NCBI GenBank assembly: GCA_022885665.1
Contig: JAGQDJ010000129.1
Span: forward strand, 90,978-154,977
Reading direction: 5' to 3'
Length of the DNA stretch: 64,000 nt
From: Triops longicaudatus
Taxonomy: Eukaryota > Arthropoda > Branchiopoda > Notostraca > Triopsidae
Position 1 is the first letter of the stretch. Every line of letters begins with the position of its first letter. The translations under genes were made by a program, and so were the position numbers. Shown piece after piece: positions 34,321 through 46,725 of the stretch. The notes under the pieces were generated by a model that made no database searches, was not told the origin of the DNA, and was given only the letters and a program-made list of their open reading frames with translations.

Positions 34321-37300
34321 CCAAAACTCAGCTTAAACATCAAAACTCCTTTCAGATTGAAAAAAAAATATAAATAAACAAGAGTAAAGGAGCAGCCAAA
34401 ACCGTAGAAGTGCAACTTAGTGAACATGTGGAAAGAAAAACAAGTTGTAAGGCTTGTGTCAATTTAGAAACAAGTTTGGCCCCTTCGTTTCGCTTCAAGT
34501 GCAACATTTTTTCATTGTAGTTGTTTAAAATATCATAGAAGTAGGAATTGAGTGAGTATAATATAAGAGTCGGGAGTGAATGTTCATTAGTTGCTTTAAG
34601 CTTCATGCTGAAAATTAATTAGCATGCCAACATTTTACAAAAACTAGCAGTAATAACAGGTTAGTCTGAAAAATCAAGATTCGTTATATGTAACAACTTT
34701 ACTCTTTTATAATCAATGCTCACTACACACTCACTTTGGCTATTGACCTCTAATAAGGTGTGTGATGCTTTGTCGTTGAAAAAAGGAAGATTAAATTGCT
34801 TAATGGCTACCATGACGAGCTTTTGTTACTTTTAGGATTCAAAATTGACGAACGAAAAACTACCTTCGTCATTTAAATTTATAACATTGAAACCTTCTTT
34901 GCCGTATGTAATGTCTATTGCACATTTTGCGTCTTGGTTTTCTTTGAGTCCTGGTAGTTGGATCATCACGTTCGATAAGACATGTTGCACTCAGAGGTAC
35001 TATGCAAATGAGCCTGTTCGCCCATCGCGGAAGCAAGAATGTCCATTTACTAACATGCATCGTCAGCAGCAGAAAAACAACATGAAAAGCCATCGCAGGG
35101 GCGGTTTCCCTTACGTTCTCCACACATTCCACCCAGTCTTATTAACTGAGCTTTTTTCTTCTTGTTGCTAATCCGATCCCTTGCGTGGCCGAAACTGGGC
35201 GACAATGGCGTGCACCCATTTTTAACGAGGAGACAACAGCCTTTGTAGATTAGAGTCTCAAACTCAGTACACCCTTGGAATTCGAAATCATTATGCAATA
35301 ATCCATATAGAAAATGTGGAGTAACATCGCTTAGGATCTCACCAAGCCTTATAGCAGGCATGAACGCCAAGACTGCGTTTGTTTTAAAGTAACTGCGAAA
35401 CAAGTGACGGTCTAACGGCTTTGTATTACAGTTTTAATTTCCATTTACGTCTCGATCTCCATAAAGGTGATGGCTTGTTTAGGAAGAGAACGTAGAACCA
35501 CTCGAACCTTTCATGGCTTGTATACGTGTGGGAAAGGATGTTATGGCCACTTCGTCCCACAGAGCTAGGCGTGCCGCATGCGAGGGCATCGAGTTCTCAC
35601 ATAATTGCAGGGGTATTTTTATCATGTAAACTCAGTTAGTGTGCGTTACTTCTTTCTAGGGTTGCAAGAATGATGAGCATTGTGACTGGCGCGAACAGCG
35701 CAATTAATCAAACAGCAAATAATAGCTTCTGTTAGGGCTATTGGCTACGCATACATGCAGAATTTTTGCAGTATCACTCTTGAGATTTGTTTCATGATGT
35801 AACAACCTCATGAAACATTGCAACGTTGCGAAGCCAAGCATGCGAAGTACTTATAAGAAGAAAATAGGCAAGAATATTTGAGGTGTGCATGGGAATAGAA
35901 CATTGATTCTCTACTTTTAATATTAATGAATTCTTTCTATTATTGTGAATTGCCGGTGTACAAGTCTGGGTTAGCTGCTTGTTTTTCCTCTCTATACAAG
36001 AGGATAATATAAGGGATAACAAGCAGAAAGGGAAACAGAACTTGGAGCCCTAGAGTGGTGAAAGTGAGCCCTAAGTTCTAGAAAGCCCTAGATTTCATGA
36101 TTATCGTAAAATCATCGGTTAATTTCATACCTTCATATCCTCGTTCAAACGGTTATAAAAAGGGACAATTATGACACATACAGTTTATGTTGCTAATTAT
36201 TACCGTCTGAAAACATTTTCAGAAAACTTAAGGTAATATTAAATATTGTGCGTTCCCGTGGTGTAATTAATGTCATAATTATTTTTAGCGCGCATCGTTA
36301 ATGTCGTCGTTAACTTAAAGACATAAATTGTAGGTCAGAAATGGCCTTTTGCCTTTAAGGCTCCATGTGCACCAGAAACCTTTGATAATCACCCACCCTC
36401 TCAAAAATTTCTATATAAACTAATAATATAAATTTCGGCATTGATGACCTTTTCCTATTTTTTGTCCAAGCCTAGGTCACTTGACCGATTACACACTCAG
36501 GCCACCTTGGCAAATTGAGTGTCGCCATTTTTGGGCGATGAAGTTTTTCCTACCTTTTCAGCTTCCTGATGGTCTTCGAGATTTCGTGCGATTTAAATCA
36601 CTGATTATCTACACGGGATGGGAAAAATTACGTTTTTTGTTTAAGTGCGTTGTGTTTTTCAGTTGTAAGTCTACTACTGTATCCAATGGATGGAATACAT
36701 GACAAAGCTAACTAAGGCTTTAACCATAATCTTGGTTCCTATGTAGTTTTTGGAGGGCAGTTGAGGTTTCTCCTGTGTTCCCATTATAAAATATAAAATT
36801 CGGGGGAGAAAGGTAACTATCCGAAGCTCTCCTATGAACAGGAGTGGAGCTAATAATCACTAAATTAAACATTAAAATAAGCACTGAGTGTTCTTAATCG
36901 AGCTCAACTTTCAGAAAGTATTATTCGCAAACAGCACTGCGTTTACAGTACATGTTATGAGTTTGGTAAGTTCCGTTTGCATTAATTCGGTTCCTAGGCA
37001 AGCAAGGACTTTTGCTCCTTGACAAGTGGCGCCACGCACAGGCCAATCAAGTGTTAAAAGAACATTGTACTGAACCGTACTCCTCGCTATATTTTCCAAA
37101 ATGAGGTGAATTAGAGACTTTCACCGTCTGTTGAAACACGTGACAGCTTTTCACCAAGATTCACAGCCCGAAAAAATTAGCAACTTTTTAACAATGCTAA
37201 GAAAATAAAAAATGCAACGTGTAGAACCTATCACTGCAGTCTCCACTTACGTGTCGAAGAACTGTGTAGAAATTGGCGTTAATTACGGATTCGGATTAGT

Positions 37301-40300
37301 TTGTAAGTTTCTTGAATATGTGGGATTAATGCTATAGAATTTACTAAATATCCTTAAATTTAAGGTAGGCCACTTACCAGTGCAGGTTATGGCTATAGCT
37401 ATATATCATTGTGCCGACTTGATACTTAAAAATAAGTTACTAAAGAGTGAAATGTGAAAGAGTATCTTATAACATCTTATCGCAGAGAAGTAACTGAGAC
37501 TCCCGGACTTGCACGGTCTCATCCATCACCAACGATTGGCACGTCAAGGCCCCTAGAGACCTATTCAAAGTAGAGTTTTTGTACGAAACGCTCCCGAAGT
37601 CGAGGTCAGGTGTGCTCTTTCTCAGAATTACTTTACCATAAAGAAACTAAACATCTCCATAGATTGTTCTCCCATGCTTTAGGAAAAAATCGTACCCAGT
37701 AACCTTAAGACAAGCCTACAGCAACAGTTGAGCCCATCCAAACAAAATGGACTTCTTAACAATAATGTGTCTATCTTTCGCAGAAATGAGGTACTTTCAT
37801 TTAAATGTATGGCTTCATTTAAAAATTTGTATAGTGTTTCAAGGATGTGGTCGAAACTTTTGGATTAAAAGTATTTCTTTTCAACTGCGCAAAAATGATT
37901 TTTCACATATTTTTTTATGTGCAGTGTATTCGTTGATAAATATGTTAAAATGTGGTAGCTTCCTTAAATGAATCGTCTCGCGGAACTATTCAATTCTGCC
38001 TTACCCAAGTTTGCTATGAGAGAATGCGACCGCAGCAGATTGACCGAAAATAACGCGAACTACCTTGATATTTTATCTTACCTTTATATGTAACAGGATC
38101 AACATCCATGACCGTGAAATTTTCTATCTCGTTCTTGTTTCTCGTACCTGAAACGTGAACTTCTACATGCTGTACGCTAGACCTAACCTAAGTCGTTTTC
38201 TTTCAATCACAAGGGCAATGGTAACGTCGGGACAGGATAAGCCGGTAGATTTAATCTGGGTGATGAAGAAAGATTTCAGTTTAGGTTAGGAAGTCGCTGT
38301 GAAGAATTGTTCTTTTAACAATTCCTCTTAAAGTCTACTGCAACCTAGAAATTAGCTTGTATATATTTGCTTTTAAAGAATGGACTCGGTAAAGGAAACA
38401 CTTACGTCAGATATCCTGTGACCAAATTTAATAGGGCCGAAAACGAGACATCGCGATTCCGAAAACGGAACATGTTTTGGTAAACAAAGTGAATTTTTTT
38501 GGGGGGCAACTCTACCTGAAACGTTGAGTAAATATATAGGTAGACTTTTAGACTTTTAGGCAGAAAATTAATAATTAAAAATAAAACGATAATTTTTGCT
38601 AGAATAACGCCAAGGAAACAGGGCGTTTCGTTACCCTTGTCAGAGAAAAAGTGCACACACTAAACATTTGTCGATATTTGAGAGGAACAACAAAGTTTCG
38701 CTGTATAAAACGTCGTCTGTTGCGGAAGTTGAAATGTCCATCATGCGTAAACATGAATTTTGCAGAGACTGATATTCTTAGATTCCTGTCACCAATTATG
38801 CCGGCTTTTACCTGGTTGAAACAGAGCACTACCGGCGCCACGTGTTACCGCGTTCTAACCGCAGAAGGGGAGTAGCACTGTCTGACTTGAAATACATTAA
38901 AATAAGGCTTGATAAGACAAGTGCGTCTAACTGATCACAAATTGGTCCCTACCGCTGACCGTAGCTGTCTATTATAGTTAAAATTTCTTGTCGATGTGAC
39001 AAGCTTCACATGATAAACGCTAGGGAACACCAACATTTAACGCTAGCCATCACAGTGAAACGTTGTGTGTACCGACTTTCAAGAACACACCGACCAGTTT
39101 TGGAGTCGCTCAGAAGGTTCGTTACATCTGAAGCTTTGCTTTTTTATTATTGAAAATTCGTTTTATACACGTCGATGCAATGCTAACAAATTCCTAGTTT
39201 GTTTGAAGGCATATTTCCGATGTCTTGAACATGAACTATGAAGGCTGGATCCGCACCACGCTTGATTATTGTTAGCATGTACTATTGCCAACTCTTTAGG
39301 ATAAGGTATGGTAATCTAAGGGCGTTTAGAAACCACGTGGTAGTTCCGATGATTCAGCTGTCTTTGATACGCCTCGTAAGCGAATCCCTCACACCACATT
39401 TTGAACTGGAAACTCGTATGGCACTGAAGCATCTCGGGTCCTGTTCGCCTATTTCGTACTGTAAACTTATCCGACAAGTTCGTATCACGAGTGGTTGCCG
39501 GAGCGTGTGCACTACCTGAAAAACCAGTTACAGAGTACCTCTGCGTTCAGGCTGTGGTAAAACTAGATCTGCAAGATTATATAGGCTAACCTCAACAATC
39601 TGGAATTGCCACTTTGGACGAAGGGTTAAAACAAAACCAAATATCTTCATAATCCAGCTGAAATGGGAGTCAGAGCCGGCGTTTCGACCGGAACGGTTAC
39701 TAGAAAATCGTCGTCGATTAGTCAGACATGGTTATTAATCGATTTGTGCCTAAGATAGATTAATGTCAATATTTATCGATTAGTTAACGATTAGTTATTT
39801 GTTCAAATTAAGAGAGGATTTTCGCAATTTTAAGGGATTTTCATTACTCTGAGTTAACTAATTTAGGTAGCTGACCAGTGTACCAGTGTTTTTTAAGTAA
39901 AAAAAAAAAATCGCAGGCCAGCAACAAGAAAAAATACCATGCGGTACTTGCTGTATTTCCGCGTAGTCCAGTCCGATAAATTTTTAGCACTAATCGTTAA
40001 CTAACCGATAATCGAAAATATTTTTCCTTCGATTAATCGATTAGTGAGATCCTAATCGATTACGAAGCCTATGTAGAGAACTTGTGCTGGTACCGCACAT
40101 GTCATGTCACTTTAGTCTCTACCTGGGCGACTTCATTCCTTAAAGAAAGTTTTATCTCACTTAACGCCCCATAGTCATCACACGACTACTTTTTGAAGAT
40201 TAATGAATCACGGCGCTGTTAACTATCATATTTTATTTCCATGCCTCTTTCCCTTGATGCATTTACCATTCAAACATAACTTACCGCTGGTGGTGCCCAC

Positions 40301-43300
40301 AACCATGTATTGTGAGATAAATGGCTCACTGTTAGTGGTAATTGCTTAAAACAAACAAATAATTCAAATGAAATATCTAGCTCCATATCTCTAAAACAGA
40401 CGGTTTTTGTATCAAATGAATTTGACTTGCTTTCTGTAATTTAAAATTTACAAAATCAATTAACGCTGACAATGAAAGCTCGCACATGAACGTGGAGATT
40501 AAAGTTCTGACAAGAACAAGCGGGCAAAAGTAACCCAGATGGCTTCGACTCGCGTTTTCAATGCCTATCTTGCCAAAGTCGGTTTAGTAATTCGTATGTG
40601 AGTAACCTCATTGCGTTCCAGAATTTAACATTCAGCGGAGTGGCATTGCCATTTCATCACCTGCTAACGTGCTAAAGTAACTCAGGTGTACCCTGACATC
40701 TTATATACCGAGTTAGCTTGTGATGCTGTTTGCGTTTGAGTTGTTTTTTGTTAATCAATCTTCGCAGAGGTTAGCCATATGGAGTTTAAGCTCAACCGGC
40801 AAAATATTTCCATACCATTTGAATGCGGTCACAGAAGTACAAGTCAGTTCTACTGTAAGATGTGCCGAGTTACCTCATGTTGCCGATCAAGTTACGTGTG
40901 CGTATGCGTAACTAGTTTATAACCTCGCAGAGTGTAAAAGAATTAATCGTCTCGCGTTAAAGTGCTATGTAATTTTAATACGCATCGGGAAAATTGCTTT
41001 TAAAACTCTGATTATGCTATAAATAATTTATTTAGCGTATTTGGTAGAAAGATTCGTACGCCATATGGAATCACGTAGTGGAGCTATTTTCTAAATCTAT
41101 AGCCTACAAGACACATGTGACAAGTAAGGAACGTCTCTTTAATTTAGCCGGTGGAATTAAATTCCTTGTTACAAACCCAATATTGCCCACATCTCCACTA
41201 GAAAATAGGCAATGTGATGCAACATTGTATTGTTACAGCAATGAAGGCTCGTTAAAAGAGCAAAGTGCTTGAGTCTTAGGCCTATAAAAATTCTTGTCAC
41301 TGCAGTCAAATCCCGAATGTAAGAGACTTCTATGTGTTTAAATACTGGTTGTAAGGTAAAGTCAAGCTTGGCACCTTAATAGTGTCCCTTTTTCGCCTTA
41401 ACCTTCTAATGTCACAGATTCGAGCAAGAACACTAGTGTGACGTAAGTTTATTGGTCATTAGATTTTTCTTTTTCTAGGTTATACAGAATAAAAGAAGGG
41501 TAACACGGTTCTGGGTTTGGCTGTGTTAATTCTCGAAATCAAGCATGCAAGGCCATATGCCGCACCGAAGCAACATCGAAGCACCGGCCACAGTTCTCTG
41601 GCAATTCCAAACTTGTCGGACATGTTTTGGCAGTCTTGGCAGCTGCAATAGTGCACTGCTTTCCAGTACCTCTCTCACTCTTTCACCTGATCACCGAGAA
41701 GGCTATTTTCTTTCACCTACCTTCGTCTTTCCTCGATCTAATCAGTTAACGTCCCTTGGAGCTATGTCAAACTTTATTTTTCCTTCCAAATCGAAAATAT
41801 CCAACCTATAATGTTTGTGAGCATTTCGCCCAAAGAAAAAGGCGGGAAGTTCCTCATTAACTGGTGCTGCAAAGCAATACATATAATTATTTCCGATAAG
41901 TTGATAGACAATAGGCGCAAGCCTAGGTCAAAATAGTTAGAATGAAAAGAGAATATACCAAACCTGAGTTCAGTTACGTCAATAAGTAACAAGTTAGAAT
42001 AAATCCGACTCCTTCACCAACGTCAAGACAATAGTCGAAGTAATGGATAATCAAAGTAGCAGCCAGATAATAATTAAGTATATTGTAGGTCATAATAAGG
42101 AGGTATAAAGGGGGTATAGAGCATGGGATTTCAATTTACCTTGGTGACCTGGACTTAGTACGATCTATCTGAAACTAATTTATACGAAAACTCGAGTATT
42201 CATTCGTTATTTTAACGAACTGTCCGTAAAACAACGGAGTTTGCTTAAACTTACTTCAGAGAAAAGAAACTGCCTTGAAAAGCGAAATATTTCGCAGCTT
42301 TTATAAGAAATATCTCCATAACAAAAATACGTGCGATTTTTTTTTTCCAATTGGTCTTTTTTGCTTTTCGCTTACCCGCATTAGACTTTTTAAACTACTT
42401 GCTCTAGATTTCGTACTTTATTAGACACTGGCTTACTTTCGTAGACGAAAGCTTTAAAAATCCCAAAATCAATCAAATCAACTTAATTTTAACGGTTTTC
42501 TTACTTTATTATCAGGAAATGAAAACTAATCTTTGTTTCTAACATTTTGAATTGATTCGCTTTGTGAGAGATTGGTCCAAACTTAGCTCGAATTATGATT
42601 GTTCAACAGTGCCCAGCTCAGCTTCAAAATACGAAAAACAAGTAAGGAAGACCCAAATAGTCACTGGACCCTAGAGTTTGCTTTTTCCACCATTAATAGG
42701 TTGAACATTTTTAGTTTACTTTAACTGCAAGTACACTTTCAAAATCAACGAGAAGTAATAAAAAAGGTCACACCACTGTCGATTAAAGCTTCAAACATTT
42801 GAGATTTGTCTTAATTTACCCTAATGCGAATGTTCCGTGACATATCGCAACGCTTATTCAAGGGCTAAAACACGAAATTTCGGTAATAAATACCATTTTA
42901 GTAACACTTTCCCGTCATTTGGTATGGTATACCAAATGATAGTATACGGATAAAGTTGTCAAGGAAAGTGAGAGGACTTGCAATAACCAAAGTCAGGTGA
43001 AGATAACCCTGCTCTTCTCCGTGTTTAACATAACCTGACAATTCTCACGTCAGAACCTGTTTTTCTCTATTGATACTTCCCAAGATAATAACCGAAAGGT
43101 TATTTTAGCGAACGACCTAGTGTTGTCTGCCTAGTGTGATCTCTCTCCCAATTCCTACGAAAAAAGTACGGTTATCTGACTTGTGCTGGAGCACCTCCTT
43201 CGCGCGATTTTAGGTCTCTGGCAGCTACCAATCCTGTAACGCTCATGTACACATTTAAAATTACCGCCAGAAATCCATATTATTGCTTTATCGAGTATAA

Positions 43301-43900
43301 CGACGGAGCTCAGGTAACCGGGTGTTATTATAAACTATAGAAAATGATGTCACGATAACCATGACCCTGGATGGAATTCCTCTAAGCAAGACCGCAAACT
43401 TAGACAGTTAAATGCGTAATTTACTTTTGCTTCACACTTCTCTCGCACAATTCAGTGCGCACCGTCTCTCCAACTTCACTCCCATTTCAAAGAATGTACG
43501 TTCATTATGAAATCAGTATGCAGAGAGGTACTCATTTCCGTGCATTTGTCTTCAGCTGACTGTCCATCCATGTTTGGCATGCAAAAATATATTATTTTTC
43601 GTCAATTTTCTAAAGACGACTTTCGAAACTAACTGAACCGATTATGACAATATTGTGAAATCAGTTCAAAAGAGCAACAATGAGTTGGCTTAGCCCAAAC
43701 CAATCGACTTGGTCTGAGATTTTTTATTTCTGACTTTAAACCTGGGGACGTTAAGTCTAGTTAACTTGCACATCTTTAGGTTTGCCCGCTCGGTGAAGAC
43801 AGGCTATTGTGCATGTCGTTGCTTTTTGCGCAAGCAAGGCGGGAGATATGCTAATTTACAAATCCAGTAACTGGGCGAGAGAGCTTCTTAGCAGCCTCAC
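34321..43900. other. Long gene-poor region
   Basis: No gene supported over 9.6 kb. Minus-strand frames at 34869-35132 and 35050-35403 overlap in different frames; the second (117 codons, Cys-rich, with GCTPLSPSFGHARD) looks somewhat protein-like but matches nothing I know. At 39700-40075 the words ATCGATTA / TAATCGAT recur at both ends, like decayed transposon termini. Confidence 0.35.
42915..42939. repeat. Perfect short hairpin, 11-bp arms, 3-base loop
   Basis: TCATTTGGTAT (42915-42925), loop GGT, ATACCAAATGA (42929-42939). The arms pair without mismatch. It has no flanking gene or obvious larger element. Confidence 0.7.
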
Positions 43901-45047
43901 TATGGTGTGTTGGGCGAACTGCGATTTCCCCGCTTAGCATACGAGATGAGTGGGGGGCCCCTGCAGGCATGGCAAAAGTACGCTCCAGCCGTCCAGGGCA
44001 AATGGGCAGCGTTGTTCTCTTACCTGAGTATGTTGGGAAAAGAAGCCGTGCCCACTGCTTTTTCTCGAGGGCAAACGTGGCACCACACCAAGGTTGCTGG
44101 CTGCTGCTAAGGTGGTGGTTTCTAAATGGGATCCTATCATCTTGTCTCTTTCCCCACTCTTCTCTTTCTCTTGCCCTCTCTCTTTACCTTTCCCCCTCTT
44201 TTGCAAGCATTTTCATCTTATCTCGATGACTCCGTCTTTCCCAACATTTTCCTTCTCCTCGGCCCCTTTTTTTGGGTGCTACGCACAGCTTCCATCAAAA
44301 ACCCACCCGAGAAGGGTCTAGTAGCGAGAATTAAGACGGAATAGAACGCCATAAGCTGGAGGACAGATAAGAAGCAAGAAGACGAAGAAGAAGAAGAGGT
44401 ACAGGCAAAGTTGGACGTGGAGGACTCTTTGGTTACTGGTGAAAACGTAAAGGCGAGTTTGTCTGGACGCCCCAACAGCACTATGTTGCACAGAGTGCTA
44501 CGTTGTCATTCCCTCGTGCAGTAAGTGCCAAAAGAGTTGTATTCCCTCGAAAACACACTTGTTAACCGTTTCCATCCTATCTGCCCAAATACGTCAACTC
44601 TTGAGTGACAAACCTGGAAGTGAATCCCCAATCACCTGACGACACCGTTCAAGACTTGAAAGTAGCTGTTAACTCTCTTAGATTGAGTGCGTAAGTGAGT
44701 TGAGGTGTGTTTCAATGGACCAAACAAGATTCTGGGAAGAGAGTGTGTCAAAACTTGTATGCACGATGGCTCACGAGGTGTATTAACATGCATGGAAAGA
44801 ACTCCCACGCATTGGCATAAGTAACTCCGGAAAGAAAGAAATTTCTGCATGTCTGTCTTTTTCGTGTTTATGGTGATACTATTGCTGTACTATAGACAAC
44901 GAGAAAAGGGCTTATATCGGGAGTTCCTAATCCCAAACGAGCGGGAATAGCTATAACTTGAAATTAAGAAAGCAGGAGAGGGATTGTTTATGAGCCAAAA
45001 GCACGTGTTCGGCAGTGTTGTGGAACCGGGGGGATAAAGTTGTTATT
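43900..45047 (+). promoter_or_regulatory. Likely promoter / 5' UTR region of the gene starting at 45048
   Basis: Composition becomes GC-richer at about 43900. A pyrimidine tract (about 44138-44275, CTTTCTC-rich) is followed by a purine tract (about 44365-44405, GAAGAAG-rich). A candidate donor A|GTAAGT at 44519-44520 could end a non-coding leader exon. The coding frame of the downstream exon is closed by a TGA at 44991, so translation must begin after it. The inference rests on composition and position. Confidence 0.35.
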
Positions 45048-45457
45048 ATGATGGAAACCACCGGACGTGTACTCCGAGCTACTACTACGACTATGGTTCC
45101 TCCTCCTCCACCGACAGGTTTTTCCGGTTATTGCCATGCTCCGCCGTCAATGTCGCCTTCCCCAACTCGACATCTCGTGAAACAGGAATCACCCCATACC
45201 GAAGTCGAAGACGAACAAGAACCACAACCTGCGACGACAGAACTGGATCCCGACACCGTCCCGCTACATGCCTTCAACGGGCACGGCAGAGTAGGCGAGG
45301 AAGAAGACAGCGACGCTACCGGTTCGGGAGTCGCGGTTGCCGTTGCTGCAGCAGCCGCTGCTGCGGTCAGCTCGATGACCACTTTGCTGCCAGTGCCTCA
45401 TGATGTCGAAGACGTGGACGCGTTACCTGTTTCGCCAGCAATGAATGGAAGACACAG
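45048..45457 (+). CDS. First coding exon of an unidentified regulatory-type protein
   Basis: Two adjacent ATGs (45048 and 45051) open a frame of 136 codons plus two bases ending at a consensus donor, CACAG|GTGAGT. The peptide begins MMETTGRVLRATTTT and has a PPPPP run, a Ser/Pro segment (PPSMSPSPT), a KQESP-type acidic patch, a long Glu/Asp-rich stretch and an alanine run (AVAVAAAAAAA). Such low-complexity N-termini are typical of transcription factors and chromatin proteins; no DNA-binding or other domain is present in this exon, so I give no name. In-frame stops precede 44994 and follow the donor. No matching downstream exon was found in the window, implying a first intron above 18 kb. Base composition is clearly unlike the surrounding AT-rich DNA. 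Confidence 0.6.
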
Positions 45458-46554
45458 GTGAGTTACTCAGCTTGAGTTTCTTCAAGTTTGGCTGGTCTGG
45501 TGCGGCAACTTTTCCGAGAGGGCATTGACAACCTTTTGCTGGTAGGATATGTGATTCAGAACACACAGTATTTAGCAAAAACCTCTCTGTCTTGGAGGGA
45601 GAGTATCCTGTTAGGAATCTGGTGCCTCGCCCTTTACCCTATAGGGACTATCTAGCCATCTTAGCAAAAGCTCCTACTTCTTCTTTCTACGTTTTCTCTC
45701 TCGCCTCTCTCTTCCAAACGCGCGAGGTCCGACATGCGCCTTTATTGGACTAGCTTTTGCCTTGGCCAAAGCGAACAAGAGAGATTAAAGAGCAGGTCCG
45801 AACTCTCCCAAAACATAGTGAATATTTTAACCACCACCAACATCCCTCGTTGCCTTTGTAGAAGAGGTTCTCCATGGCGCATAAAAGTTAAATTCAAGCC
45901 GCAATACTAGGTCACCCCCCTCCTTCTTCCACCCAAGGCGGTAAGGTAAAGTATCCGTTGGACTGGCTGTAAGCGTGCCAACCAATGAAATGGTGGATAG
46001 AATGAGAACAAGTGATATGTAAAAGCGTGAAAGGGCTTTTGAGATTAAATAAGACAGGCCCATAATGAAAAAAGCAAAGCAAAACGGAGAAAACTGCACA
46101 CAGGGAAAATGCTCTAGTTTCAAGCCTTGTTAAAGGATATTAGTTTTATATTTTGTAATAAGTTATGAAGCGTAAATATCAACCCAGAAAGTATTACAAT
46201 TCTGCAAATGATAGTGTAGAATGGCGACTCCTTCGAGTAATAAGCTTTCTTTTGGTGGTTTTGCGCAAAGATACTTAGTTTGAAGGAAGATGTGTAAACT
46301 CCTTTTCAGTTTTCAGAAAATTTCTTGTACTGGTATTGTTGGTATTGTTGAGGAGAATCAGAATTGGATAATAATTTTTAGGCTTACGACATTTGAAACG
46401 ACGAACAGTTTTTCTGGAAGTGTGCTATATAGCCATTTTGCCATGTTGAGATTTAATTATTGCGCAATTCTAGTCCCGCTTTGGTGTTAGAACGACATCA
46501 GTACTTTATTTTTATCCCCCCCCCCTCGATTCGTAGTTTTCCCATCCAAATCAA

Positions 46555-46725
46555 ACCAAACTTGACCTAACTAAAACTAACCTAACCTACTAAACCTAAC
46601 TTAACCTTACTAAACACAAAAAACCTATCCAAATTGAACTCATTTTAACAAATTTTAACCCCCCTCGCCTATGCCTATGCAAACCATATGGAAATCAATG
46701 TAAAAATATAAGCCAGTTTAAAAAA
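46555..46725. repeat. Interspersed repeat with CCTAAC stretch, copy 2
   Basis: CCTAACTAAAACTAACC-type units are followed by TCGCCTATGCCTATGCAAACC and AATGTAAAAATATAAGCCAGTTT, matching 18858-18905. The order of the CCTAA block and the core differs partly, so borders are approximate. Confidence 0.6.

Noticed and set aside
39690..40075. Possible transposon with ATCGATTA-rich ends
   Set aside because: The ends share only a short word; I could not align them as inverted repeats or find a target duplication.
44094..44344. Overlapping plus-strand frames rich in Leu/Ser/Phe before the 45-kb exon
   Set aside because: They are translations of the pyrimidine tract in different frames.
45128..45403. 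84-codon minus-strand and 90-codon second plus-strand frames over the 45-kb exon
   Set aside because: Shadows of the real frame; they contain Ala/Arg runs from the same GC-rich codons and lack splice support.
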